Below are positions 13,137-20,992 of a DNA stretch of 64,000 bases, one piece after another (the first letter of the stretch is position 1; each line of letters begins with the position of its first letter). The position numbers and the translations under genes are program-made. Source of the DNA: DASSUW01 sp963740605 (GTDB taxonomy: Bacteria > Actinomycetota > Thermoleophilia > Solirubrobacterales > Solirubrobacteraceae); contig CAVUFC010000018.1 in assembly GCA_963740605.1 (NCBI GenBank), forward strand, positions 930,001 through 994,000, read 5' to 3'. The notes under the pieces are model-generated. The model worked only from the letters and a program-made list of their open reading frames with translations, did no database searches and was not told the DNA's origin.

Positions 13137-13481
13137 ATGCCGCCAGCGACCAAGACGCCCGCCAAGCCGACCGTGGCTGCCCCTGAGCGCTCCCTCGTAC
13201 AGCGGATGGAGGCACTCCAGCGCGCCAACGAGATCCGGACGCGCCGCGCTCAGCTGAAGCGGGATCTTAAAGCCGGGCGACAGAGCATCCACGACCTGTT
13301 GCTGGAGCCACCCGAGTACGTCGAGACCGCCAAGGTCTTCGACATGTTGCTCGCCGTCCCCAAGTACGGCCGCGTGAAGGTCAACAAGGTTCTGCAGTCG
13401 TGCCGGATCTCGCCCTCGAAGACGATCGGGGGCCTCTCGCAGCGCCAGCGCACGGAGCTGGTGTCAATGCTGCGTCGGTAG
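13137..13481 (+). CDS. mihF: Integration host factor, actinobacterial type (MihF)
   Basis: A 114-residue basic DNA-binding protein. It has the mycobacterial IHF core: an alpha-helical region (RTRRAQLKRDLKAG), the LLLEPPEYVETAKV segment and the S13-like helix-hairpin-helix VLQSCRISPSKTIGGL near the C-terminus. The fold is unrelated to E. coli IHF. It bends DNA in nucleoid organisation and recombination. ATG 13137 is chosen because the -10 box sits just upstream; an earlier in-frame TTG at 13101 lies in the -35 box. The neighbouring gmk and rpoZ match the conserved actinobacterial order. Confidence 0.93.
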   Translation: MPPATKTPAKPTVAAPERSLVQRMEALQRANEIRTRRAQLKRDLKAGRQSIHDLLLEPPEYVETAKVFDMLLAVPKYGRVKVNKVLQSCRISPSKTIGGLSQRQRTELVSMLRR

Positions 13482-14068
13482 TGCCGAGGGTCTTCGTCAT
13501 CACCGGCCCGTCGGGGGTCGGCAAGGGAACGCTCATCCGCACGCTGCTCGACCGCGTGCCCGAACTCGAGTTGTCCGTGTCCGCGACCACGCGCGGGCCG
13601 CGGCCCGGTGAGGAGCACGGCGTCGACTACCACTTTCTCGACGACGCCGAGTTCGACGTACGCGTGCAGGGCGGCGAGTTCGTCGAGCACGCGAACTACT
13701 CGGGCCGGCGCTACGGCACGCTGCGCTCTGACCTCGACCAGCGGCTCGAGCGTGGCGCCCCGGTGGTGCTGGAGATCGAGGTCCAGGGCGCGCGTCAGGT
13801 CGCCGAGACGATGCCCGAGGCGGTGCGCATCTTCATCGCGCCGCCGACCGAGGAGGCGCTGCGCACACGCCTCGTCGGCCGTGGCACCGACTCGCCCGAG
13901 GACGTCGAGAAACGCCTCGCCACGGCACGCGAAGAGCTGCGTGCGCAGGGGGAATTCGCACACGTCGTCTACAACGACCGGCTCGACGATGCGGTCAGCG
14001 CATTGGAGGAGGTCGTCCGGACGGCGCTAGCATCTGGTGCCTCGAATCCGACGGAGGAACCCTCTTGA
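13481..14068 (+). CDS. gmk: Guanylate kinase
   Basis: GTG 13481 shares its first base with the mihF stop (TAGTG) and gives 195 residues. The P-loop GPSGVGKG is at 9-16, followed by the GMP-binding SVSATTRGPRPGE and GVDYHFL motifs and the ERxxxR-type lid. It phosphorylates GMP to GDP with ATP. Tight packing with mihF and rpoZ implies one transcript. Complete, usual length. Confidence 0.96.
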   Translation: MPRVFVITGPSGVGKGTLIRTLLDRVPELELSVSATTRGPRPGEEHGVDYHFLDDAEFDVRVQGGEFVEHANYSGRRYGTLRSDLDQRLERGAPVVLEIEVQGARQVAETMPEAVRIFIAPPTEEALRTRLVGRGTDSPEDVEKRLATAREELRAQGEFAHVVYNDRLDDAVSALEEVVRTALASGASNPTEEPS

Positions 14069-14295
14069 TCTCACCCCGCGTCGACCGACTGCTGGAGAAT
14101 GTTGACTCGCCGTACGCCAGCGTGATCGTGGCCGCCAAGCGCGCGCGCCAGATCAACTCCTACTACCACAACCTGGGCGAGGGCACGTTCGAGGAGTTCC
14201 CGCCGCCGATGGTGGACACGGGCTCCAAGAACTACCTGACGATCGCCCTCGAAGAGGTCGCGAGCGGCAAGGTCAAGTACCGCTACCGCGGCTGA
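14065..14295 (+). CDS. rpoZ: RNA polymerase omega subunit
   Basis: A 76-residue protein starting at TTG 14065, which overlaps the gmk stop by 4 nt. It carries the omega hallmark AAKRARQIN in its first helix region and ends with the ALEEVASGKVKYRY segment typical of actinobacterial RpoZ. It helps assemble and stabilise the beta' subunit. Confidence 0.94.
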   Translation: MISPRVDRLLENVDSPYASVIVAAKRARQINSYYHNLGEGTFEEFPPPMVDTGSKNYLTIALEEVASGKVKYRYRG

Positions 14296-14305
14296 CAAGA
14301 AGCCC

Positions 14306-15562
14306 GTGGCTCGCCTCCTGCTCGGCGTCAGCGGCGGCATCGCGGCATATAAGGCGCTCGAGCTGGCGCGGCTGGCGATCAAGGCCGGCCACGCGGTCCG
14401 GGTGATCCAGACCGAGGCGTCGACCCGCTTCGTCGGCACGGCCTCGTTCGCCGGTATCACCGGCGCGCCGGTGCTCATCACGGAGTGGGAGAGCGATCCG
14501 CTGCGCGGCGCGTTCCCGGGCGATCCGGCCCCCGAGCACGCCCCGCTTTCACACCTCGAGCTGGTCGAGCGTGCGGACGCGTTCGTGATCGCCCCGGCGT
14601 CCGCCAACACCCTCGCCAAGCTCGCGAACGGGCACGCCGACAATCTGCTGACCGCGGCCGCGCTGGCGTGCCGGCGACCGCTGATCGTCGCTCCGGCCAT
14701 GAACGGGGCGATGTACGAGCATCCCGCCACCCAGGAGAACGCCAGCCGCCTGCGCGCGCGCGGGGTGACTGTGCTCGAGCCGGGGACCGGTTCGCTCGCG
14801 TCGCTGGGCGAGTACGGGACCGGCCGTCTGCCGGAGCCGCCCGAGCTGCTCGCCGCCTTCGAGGCCGCGCTGAGTGCCGGTCGCGAGCTCGACGGGCTCA
14901 CGGTGCTCGTCACCGCCGGCGGGACGCGCGAGCCGATCGACGCCGTCCGCTTCGTCGGCAACCGTTCGTCCGGGCGCATGGGCTTCGCGCTCGCCGAGGC
15001 GGCCGCCCGCCGCGGCGCCGATGTCACGGTCGTCGCCGCCAACGTCTCCCTGCCGCGCCGCAGCGGCATCGCCTACGTAGACGTGCAGACCGCCGCGGAG
15101 CTCACCGCGGCCTGCGAGGAGCGGTTCGAGAGTGTCGATGTGCTGCTGATGGCGGCGGCTGTCGCGGACTACCGACCGCAGGCCGCACACGTGGGCAAGC
15201 TCAAGAAAGACGAGACCGGCTCGGAACTGGAGCTGCGGCTCGTGCGTACAACGGACGTGCTCGCGACGCTCTCCGCCCGCCGCCGTCCCGGTCAGCTGCT
15301 GGTCGGCTTTGCCGCCGAGCACGGCGGGGGAGCGGTCGCCTACGGCCGCGACAAGCTCGCCCGCAAGGACCTCGACGTCGTCGTCGTCAACGATGTCGGG
15401 ACGCCCGGCATCGGCTTCGATACCACGGAGAATGAGGTCACGATCGTGACGCCGGACGCCGAGCGCCACGTTCCCCGCGCCTCGAAGGCCGAGGTCGCCA
15501 CTGCCATCCTGGACGCGGTCTTGAGCCGCCGTTCATCTTCCGACATGAAGGTGCCCCGCTGA
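14306..15562 (+). CDS. coaBC: Bifunctional phosphopantothenoylcysteine synthetase/decarboxylase
   Basis: The 418-residue fusion carries two steps of coenzyme A synthesis. The N-terminal flavoprotein decarboxylase (CoaC) has GVSGGIAAYKALE, the PASANTLAK segment and the PAMNGAMYEHP substrate clamp. The C-terminal synthetase (CoaB) has the nucleotide-binding TAGGTREPID and NRSSGRMG motifs and KLKKDE. Start GTG 14306 is 10 nt after rpoZ, within the same unit. The end abuts moxR with no spacer. Confidence 0.96.
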   Translation: MARLLLGVSGGIAAYKALELARLAIKAGHAVRVIQTEASTRFVGTASFAGITGAPVLITEWESDPLRGAFPGDPAPEHAPLSHLELVERADAFVIAPASANTLAKLANGHADNLLTAAALACRRPLIVAPAMNGAMYEHPATQENASRLRARGVTVLEPGTGSLASLGEYGTGRLPEPPELLAAFEAALSAGRELDGLTVLVTAGGTREPIDAVRFVGNRSSGRMGFALAEAAARRGADVTVVAANVSLPRRSGIAYVDVQTAAELTAACEERFESVDVLLMAAAVADYRPQAAHVGKLKKDETGSELELRLVRTTDVLATLSARRRPGQLLVGFAAEHGGGAVAYGRDKLARKDLDVVVVNDVGTPGIGFDTTENEVTIVTPDAERHVPRASKAEVATAILDAVLSRRSSSDMKVPR

Positions 15563-16549
15563 ATGGAACCCATCGAGCCCCTCGAGCCAACCCCGGAGGC
15601 CGACGGCATCGGTCCCCAGCAGGTCGACGCGGCGGTCTCCGTCGCCCGTCGGATCGGGGAGAACATCCAGCGCGCGGTCAAGGTCCGCGACGAGATCCTC
15701 GAGACCGTCATCGTGTCGCTGCTCGCTGAGGGGCACGTCCTCGTCGAGGACTACCCGGGCGTCGGCAAGACGGCGTTGGCGCGGGCGCTCGCCCGCTCGA
15801 TCGACTGTGCGTTCGCGCGTGTGCAGTGCACGGCCGACCTCCTGCCTGCCGACATCGTGGGCACCAACGTCTACAACCAGCGTGAGGCGCGATTCGAGTT
15901 CCGGCCCGGGCCGATCTTCGCCAACGTTGTGATCGTCGACGAGATCAACCGCGCCTCGCCGAAGACGCAGTCGGGCCTCCTCGAGTGCATGCAGGAGCGA
16001 CAGGTGACCGTCGACGCGACCTCGCACGAGCTGGCGCGCCCGTTCCTCGTGTTCGCGACGCAGAACCCGGTCGAGTACGAGGGCACCTACCCGCTGCCCG
16101 AGGCGCAGGTCGACCGCTTCATGATTCGCGTGTCGCTCGGCTACCCGAACGCCGACGACGAGTCGGGCATGCTCGCCGGCCACGAGGCGCACGACCGCGT
16201 GCTCGACCTCGAATCGGTTGCCGATCGCGCCGAGGTCGTCGACGCCGTCGACGCCGTCCATCGCGTGCACGCGTCGCGCGCGCTGCGGGACTACATCGTC
16301 GCCCTGATGCGCCACACGCGCGCCGACCAGCGGGTCGAGCTCGGCGCCTCACCGCGCGCCGGCCTGATGCTGCTCCGCGCCGCCAAGGCGCGCGCGCTCG
16401 TCCAGGGCCGCGACCACGCGCTTCCGGACGACGTGCAGGCGCTCGCCGACACGGTGCTCGCGCACCGCATCATGCTCGTGCCCGAGGCGGCGGGCGTGGA
16501 GCGGTCCACGATCGTGGCTGACGCGGTCGCCGCCACACCGGCCCTCTAG
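15563..16549 (+). CDS. MoxR-family AAA+ ATPase
   Basis: ATG 15563 follows the coaBC stop directly, with GAAGGTG 9-15 nt upstream as binding site. The 328-residue protein has Walker A (DYPGVGKTALARALA), Walker B (VVIVDEINRASPKTQSGLLE) and the sensor region FATQNPVEYEGTYPLPEAQ, all diagnostic of MoxR. These chaperone-like ATPases act with the DUF58 and transglutaminase partners encoded next. The substrate of this set is unknown. Confidence 0.94.
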   Translation: MEPIEPLEPTPEADGIGPQQVDAAVSVARRIGENIQRAVKVRDEILETVIVSLLAEGHVLVEDYPGVGKTALARALARSIDCAFARVQCTADLLPADIVGTNVYNQREARFEFRPGPIFANVVIVDEINRASPKTQSGLLECMQERQVTVDATSHELARPFLVFATQNPVEYEGTYPLPEAQVDRFMIRVSLGYPNADDESGMLAGHEAHDRVLDLESVADRAEVVDAVDAVHRVHASRALRDYIVALMRHTRADQRVELGASPRAGLMLLRAAKARALVQGRDHALPDDVQALADTVLAHRIMLVPEAAGVERSTIVADAVAATPAL

Positions 16550-16554
16550 CGACC

Positions 16555-17649
16555 ATGAGGTCGGCCATTGGCTGCGCCGCACTGGGGGTTCTGCTCCTGG
16601 TGGTCGCGGGCACGTTCGACGCCGAGCCGCTGTACGTCACCGGCTCGGCGCTGGCGCTGCTCGGCGCCGGGGCCGCCGCGTGGATCGGCGCCGGTGCGTG
16701 GGGCGCGACCGTGGAGCGCGAGATCAGCGCCCGCAGCGTGCTCGAGGAGCAGCCGCTCGACGTGCGCATCCGCGCCGGCGCCGGCCGGCTGCCCCTCCCG
16801 CCCGGTTGGATCGACGAGCCGCTGCTGCCCGAGCCGGTCCGCTTCCGGGCCGGCAAGCGCAGCACCCGCGTCCGCGTCGAGGTCACGTTCGGCCGCCGCG
16901 GGCGCCGCCGCCTCGCCCCGCCGGCACTCGTGCTGCGCGACCCGTTCGGGCTCGCCCAGCGCGTCGTCACGGGCGCCAACACCGATGAGGTGCTCGTGCT
17001 GCCGCGGGTGTATCCCGTGCGCGCGGCAGCGGGCGGGGGGGACGCGACGCCCGCTCACGCCCGGGCTGCGCTGATCGCAGCCGCCGAGACCGAGATCGAC
17101 GGCCTGCGCGAGCACCGGCCCGGCTCGCCCGCCTCGCGGATCCACTGGCCCGCCCTGGCGAAGGGCCAAGGGTTGATGGAGCGCAAGCTGATCTCGGAGG
17201 CCGACTCGCGGCCGTTGATCGTGCTCGACCCGCGCGCGCCCACTTCACAGGACGCGCTCGACGCGGCCGTGCGCGCCGCCGCTTCGCTGGCCGTCCACTT
17301 CGCCAAGCGCAGCGGCGTGTCGCTGCTGCTGCCCGGCGACCGTCGCGCGCACGTGATCGAGAAGGACCTCGTGGCGTGGCCCGCCGCGCACGTCCGGCTG
17401 GCGCTGCTCGACGATGCGGTCGGCCCGTCGCTGGTCGCCGCGCAGAACCGTCGCGGGCTGGTCGTGCTGGTCGCCGGCCGCCTGATCGACCGCCCGCCGC
17501 GCGGGCTCGGCCGCACGCCCGGAGGCTGCATGCTCGTCGTCCCCGGCGCGCTGCCCAACCGCCGCGCCATCTTCGAGGTGGCCGGCTGCCAGGGCTTCCT
17601 CGCCACACGCACCGGCGCCGCCGCGGCGATGGAGGCGGTGGCGGGGTGA
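16555..17649 (+). CDS. DUF58-domain protein (MoxR partner)
   Basis: The 364-residue protein opens with two hydrophobic segments (about 5-22 and 28-48), then a beta-rich region. The DUF58 signature EHRPGSPASRIHWPALAKG is near 185-205. The remaining C-terminal part resembles a von Willebrand-type fold with VLDPRAP. It is probably membrane anchored with the DUF58 domain facing one side only. It sits 5 bp after moxR. Its stop codon lies in the left arm of the inverted repeat at 17644-17700. Confidence 0.88.
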   Translation: MRSAIGCAALGVLLLVVAGTFDAEPLYVTGSALALLGAGAAAWIGAGAWGATVEREISARSVLEEQPLDVRIRAGAGRLPLPPGWIDEPLLPEPVRFRAGKRSTRVRVEVTFGRRGRRRLAPPALVLRDPFGLAQRVVTGANTDEVLVLPRVYPVRAAAGGGDATPAHARAALIAAAETEIDGLREHRPGSPASRIHWPALAKGQGLMERKLISEADSRPLIVLDPRAPTSQDALDAAVRAAASLAVHFAKRSGVSLLLPGDRRAHVIEKDLVAWPAAHVRLALLDDAVGPSLVAAQNRRGLVVLVAGRLIDRPPRGLGRTPGGCMLVVPGALPNRRAIFEVAGCQGFLATRTGAAAAMEAVAG

Positions 17650-17700
17650 TCCCCGTGCTGAATGCCTCTGAGAGCCGGACCACGGCAACGGGGATCACCC
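17644..17700. repeat. 13-bp perfect inverted repeat at the DUF58/transglutaminase junction
   Basis: GGGTGATCCCCGT (17644-17656) and ACGGGGATCACCC (17688-17700) are perfectly complementary with a 31-nt spacer. The left arm contains the upstream TGA stop and the right arm ends one base before the TTG start at 17702. No T-run follows, so it is not a standard terminator. In mRNA it would form a 13-bp stem right at the start codon. It could be a REP-like unit or a translational control element. Confidence 0.7.
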
Positions 17701-17701
17701 G

Positions 17702-19954
17702 TTGACCGCCGCCCCGGCAGCGCGCTCGCTCTCGAGCGACCCGACGCTGCCGGTGCCGACCGCCCGTGGTCTGACCTTCTTCGCGCTGGCCGCCTTCGGC
17801 GTCCTGCACTGGATGGTGCTGCTGGACCCGGCGGTGCCGAACCGCGCGCTGTACGCGCTCGGCTGCGGCATCCTCGTCGTCGGCGGGATGCTCGCCGCCG
17901 CGCGGCTGCCGTTCCGCCCCTCGCAGGTCGCCGCCACCGGCGTCCTGATCGGCACGCTCGCCCTCGCCCTGCTCGGCGGCGGCGTCGCCGACGAGCTCCT
18001 GCGGCCCGATCGCTGGGGCGAGCTGGCGTCCGGGATCGGCCGCGGCCTCCAGGCGCTGCCGGGCGTGCGGGTCCCGTACCGCGGCGTCGACGAGTGGACG
18101 CGGACCGTGATCCCAGTCGGCGGCACGGTGCTGGTGACGGTTGCCGGTGCGGTGGCGTTCTGGCCGCGACGGTCGGGGATCGGGTTCCCGGCGGTCGCGC
18201 TTGGGCTGCTGGTCGCCCTGTACGCGATCCCCGCGGTCGCGCTCGACTTCGAGAACGAGTTCCTGCGCGGCGCCGCGCTGGCGCTGCTCGTACTCGCGTT
18301 CATGCGGCTCGAGAAGCTGCGGGTCGGCGATGCCGGCACCGCAGCGATCGTCGCCGTCGGCGTGGCCGTGCTGGCGCTGATGGTGGCGCCCGCGCTCGAC
18401 AAGGATCAGCCGTGGTTCGACTACGAGAACTGGGCGCTCGACGCGGCCTCGGCCAAGTCGACGTCGTTCTCATGGGACCACGACTACGGCCCGCTGGACT
18501 GGCCGCGTGACGGCCGCGAGCTGCTGCGCGTGCGCGCCGAGAAGCGCCCGGCGTACTGGAAGGCCGAGAACCTCGACGGGTTCGACGGTGCCCGCTGGCA
18601 CCAGGTCGACGCTGACTTCGACACGGCGTCGACACCCGATGTCGAGGACATGCTGATCACCAACACGCAGCGCATCCGCGTCACGATCCGCAACCTCTCG
18701 AGCACCCAGTTCATCACCGCGGGGTACGCCGACACCGTCGACTCGCCCACCATTCGCGAGAGCCCGCGCGGCGACGGGACGTGGACGGCCAGCCGCCCGC
18801 TGCGGCGCGGCGACGCCTACACGGCGATCGTCTATGCGCCGCAGACCAATGAGTCGCAGCGCCGCGACGCCGGCGAGGAGGGCGCCCGCGCCGACCTTGC
18901 GCGCTTCCGGCGCCTGTCGCTGGGACCGTCTGGCATCGACATCGGGCAGGCCGGGGCGCCGCTCTACACGTTCGACTTCCCGCCGTTCGGCGACAAGTTC
19001 ACTCCGCTCGCCGCGCGTCTGGAGGGCCACACGCACCCGCTGTCGGATCCGGTCGCGCGTCGCGTGCTGCGCCAGGGTCCGTACCGCCGGACATGGGCGC
19101 TCGCGCAACGGCTGATGTCCGAGTCCGAGACGCAGGAGGACTACGTCCAGGCCGTGCTCTCCTACCTGCGCGAGGGGTTCAGCTACAGCGAGACGCCACC
19201 GCGCTCGGCGGCGACGCTCGACGGGTTCCTGTTCGACGCCAAGAGCGGGTATTGCCAGCAGTACTCCGGCTCGATGGCGCTGCTGCTGCGGATGGCCGGG
19301 ATACCCGCGCGCGTCTCGACCGGCTTCACGTCCGGCGCGCTGGACTCCAAGACGCGCGAGTACGTGGTCCGCGACCTCGACGCCCATTCGTGGGTGGAGG
19401 TCTGGTACAAGGGCATCGGCTGGGTCACGTTCGACCCGACGCCCGCCTCCGCGCCGCCGCGCAACCAGCCGAACGAGGGCGGCTCGAGCGGCTCGGCGGT
19501 CGGGAGCAACGGGCCGCCGAGCCTCGGCGGCGACCGGCCGTCCGACCCCGGCCGCCGCTCCGCCGTGATCGAGCAGAGCACGTGGTGGGGCTGGTACGTG
19601 CTGGCCGGCGCGGGCGTCGTGCTGCTGCTCGGCCTCGTGGCCTGGCTCGTGCTGCGCCGGCGCCGCCGGGCCGGCACGCCGGCGGCGGCGATCGCGCTCG
19701 GCGAGCTCGAGCGCGCGTTCAAGCGCATGGGCCGGCTGCCGGCCGCCGGGACGACGCTGCAGGCGCTCGAGCGACGGTTCGCCCGTTCGCCCGCCGCCGT
19801 CGGCTACGTGCGCGCGGTGCGCGACCTGCGCTACGGCGGACGGCCCGCTGCGCCGACCCGGGCGCAGCGCCGCGGCCTGCGCGGCGAGCTGGCCCGTGGC
19901 GGCGGCCCGATCGCGCGCCTGCGCGCGTGGTGGGCCTTGCCTCCAGGGAGATAG
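17702..19954 (+). CDS. Membrane transglutaminase-like cysteine protease (TgpA type)
   Basis: This 750-residue protein starts at TTG 17702. It has six or so N-terminal transmembrane helices (about 20-245), a large extracytoplasmic part with the transglutaminase core (SGYCQQYSGSMALLLRMAGI, then DLDAHSWVEVWY and WVTFDPTP giving the Cys-His-Asp triad), a low-complexity Gly/Ser/Pro linker, one more helix (WWGWYVLAGAGVVLLLGLVAW) and a DUF4129-like basic tail. With moxR and the DUF58 gene it forms the usual three-gene set. The TTG start is inferred from its position just after the inverted repeat. Confidence 0.92.
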   Translation: MTAAPAARSLSSDPTLPVPTARGLTFFALAAFGVLHWMVLLDPAVPNRALYALGCGILVVGGMLAAARLPFRPSQVAATGVLIGTLALALLGGGVADELLRPDRWGELASGIGRGLQALPGVRVPYRGVDEWTRTVIPVGGTVLVTVAGAVAFWPRRSGIGFPAVALGLLVALYAIPAVALDFENEFLRGAALALLVLAFMRLEKLRVGDAGTAAIVAVGVAVLALMVAPALDKDQPWFDYENWALDAASAKSTSFSWDHDYGPLDWPRDGRELLRVRAEKRPAYWKAENLDGFDGARWHQVDADFDTASTPDVEDMLITNTQRIRVTIRNLSSTQFITAGYADTVDSPTIRESPRGDGTWTASRPLRRGDAYTAIVYAPQTNESQRRDAGEEGARADLARFRRLSLGPSGIDIGQAGAPLYTFDFPPFGDKFTPLAARLEGHTHPLSDPVARRVLRQGPYRRTWALAQRLMSESETQEDYVQAVLSYLREGFSYSETPPRSAATLDGFLFDAKSGYCQQYSGSMALLLRMAGIPARVSTGFTSGALDSKTREYVVRDLDAHSWVEVWYKGIGWVTFDPTPASAPPRNQPNEGGSSGSAVGSNGPPSLGGDRPSDPGRRSAVIEQSTWWGWYVLAGAGVVLLLGLVAWLVLRRRRRAGTPAAAIALGELERAFKRMGRLPAAGTTLQALERRFARSPAAVGYVRAVRDLRYGGRPAAPTRAQRRGLRGELARGGGPIARLRAWWALPPGR

Positions 19955-20048
19955 CGCGCGGCGTCTGTCCCCTCCCGCGCGGCGCAGAGAATCGCCCGCG
20001 GACGGCGCGTAGTGACTGACCCGCTCCGGTTCTACACTCGAAGCTCAA

Positions 20049-20408
20049 GTGGACGACGTATACGACCTGTTCAAGCGCGGGACCGCGCTCCTCGAGGCCG
20101 GGGAGTTCCACCAGGCCACCGTCCCGCTGTCGAAGGCGGCCGGGCTCGAGCCGGAGAAGACATCGATCCGCGAGGCGCTCGGCCGGGCGTACTTCCGCTC
20201 GCGCCAGTTCGAGGCTGCCCGGGTCGAGTTCGAGGCCGTCGTCGACCGCGCGCCGACCAACGACTACGCGCTGTTCTGCCTCGGTCGCGCGCTGCTCGAG
20301 CTGGGGCGTCCCAAGGAGGCCCGCAAGCCGCTCGCACTGGCCGCTCAGCTGCGCCCAGAACGGCGCGATTACAGGATTTACCGGGAGCGCGCGGCAAAGG
20401 CCGCCTGA
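20049..20408 (+). CDS. Tetratricopeptide-repeat protein, 119 aa
   Basis: A small soluble helical protein with about three TPR motifs (for example LFKRGTALLEAGEFHQATVPL and ALGRAYFRSRQFEAARVEF). TPR proteins are interaction scaffolds; no partner can be named. Start GTG 20049 has no ribosome-binding site, but a TACACT -10-like hexamer at 20033-20038 could drive a near-leaderless message. It lies between the transglutaminase and the rimP-nusA leader. Confidence 0.85.
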   Translation: MDDVYDLFKRGTALLEAGEFHQATVPLSKAAGLEPEKTSIREALGRAYFRSRQFEAARVEFEAVVDRAPTNDYALFCLGRALLELGRPKEARKPLALAAQLRPERRDYRIYRERAAKAA

Positions 20409-20474
20409 CCATCTCGCCGGCCAAAAACCGCCCCGCGGCTTTGCCGTGCTGCCAAGGCCGCTTGACCCGTCTGG

Positions 20475-20483
20475 TGCTATAAC
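20475..20483 (+). promoter_or_regulatory. Extended -10 promoter of the rimP-nusA operon
   Basis: TGCTATAAC is a good extended -10 element (TGn plus TATAAC). The nearest TTGACC (20462-20467) is only 10 bp upstream, too close to act as its -35, so recognition would rely on the TG extension. Transcription would begin near 20490, about 78 nt before rimP, and would pass through the terminator hairpin at 20519-20543. Confidence 0.6.
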
Positions 20484-20518
20484 ACGCACACAGCTTTTTC
20501 GCGGCCGCATGGCCTAAG

Positions 20519-20543
20519 AAAGCGGGCGCTCGCCCGCTTTTTT
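20519..20543 (+). terminator. Intrinsic terminator in the rimP-nusA leader
   Basis: AAAGCGGGC pairs with GCCCGCTTT around a 4-nt loop, followed by an uninterrupted T-run (TTTTTT to 20543). This is the best terminator in the window. It lies after the candidate promoter and 25 nt before rimP, so besides ending the TPR transcript it could attenuate rimP-nusA transcription. Confidence 0.85.
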
Positions 20544-20567
20544 GTTGACCTAGAGGTGAAGTGACGT

Positions 20568-20987
20568 ATGAGCAGCGCCATTCAGAAAGACATCGAAGCC
20601 AGGCTCGCGGAGTCCGAGCCCGACGTCGAGGTCCTTCTGGCGGAAGTCGTCGGCAGCCGGCTCGTGCGCCTCTTCATCGACCATCCGAACGGCGTCACGC
20701 TCGAGCTGTGCGAGCGGGTGACCAAGCAGCTGCCCGAGGTCCGCGAGAAGTTCGCGCTCGAGGTCTCCTCACCGGGTGCGCAGCGTCCGCTGACCAAGCC
20801 CGAGCACTTCCGCCGCTTCGTCGGCCGCCTCGCCCGCGTACGCACGCGCGGCGACCACGACGGGCTGCGCTCGTTCACCGGTGAGCTGCTCGACGCCGGC
20901 GACGACGGCGTCACCGTCGCCGCCGAGACGGGGGTCGTGTCGATCCCCTACGCCGACATCCACCGATCCAACCTTCTGGGGGACTGA
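20568..20987 (+). CDS. rimP: Ribosome maturation factor RimP
   Basis: 139 residues starting at ATG 20568, 8 nt after AGAGGTGA. The N-terminal domain has the motif VRLFIDHPNGVTLELCERVT and the linker EVSSPGAQRPLTKPEHF, which is the RimP signature. The C-terminal SH3-like domain ends ADIHRSNLLGD. It assists 30S subunit assembly. First gene of the rimP-nusA-infB cluster. Confidence 0.95.
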   Translation: MSSAIQKDIEARLAESEPDVEVLLAEVVGSRLVRLFIDHPNGVTLELCERVTKQLPEVREKFALEVSSPGAQRPLTKPEHFRRFVGRLARVRTRGDHDGLRSFTGELLDAGDDGVTVAAETGVVSIPYADIHRSNLLGD

Positions 20988-20992
20988 GGAGC

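Noticed and set aside
20462..20483. TTGACC plus TATAAC as a -35/-10 promoter pair before rimP
   Set aside because: Only 10 bp separate the boxes. The -10 was kept as an extended -10 element and the TTGACC was dropped.
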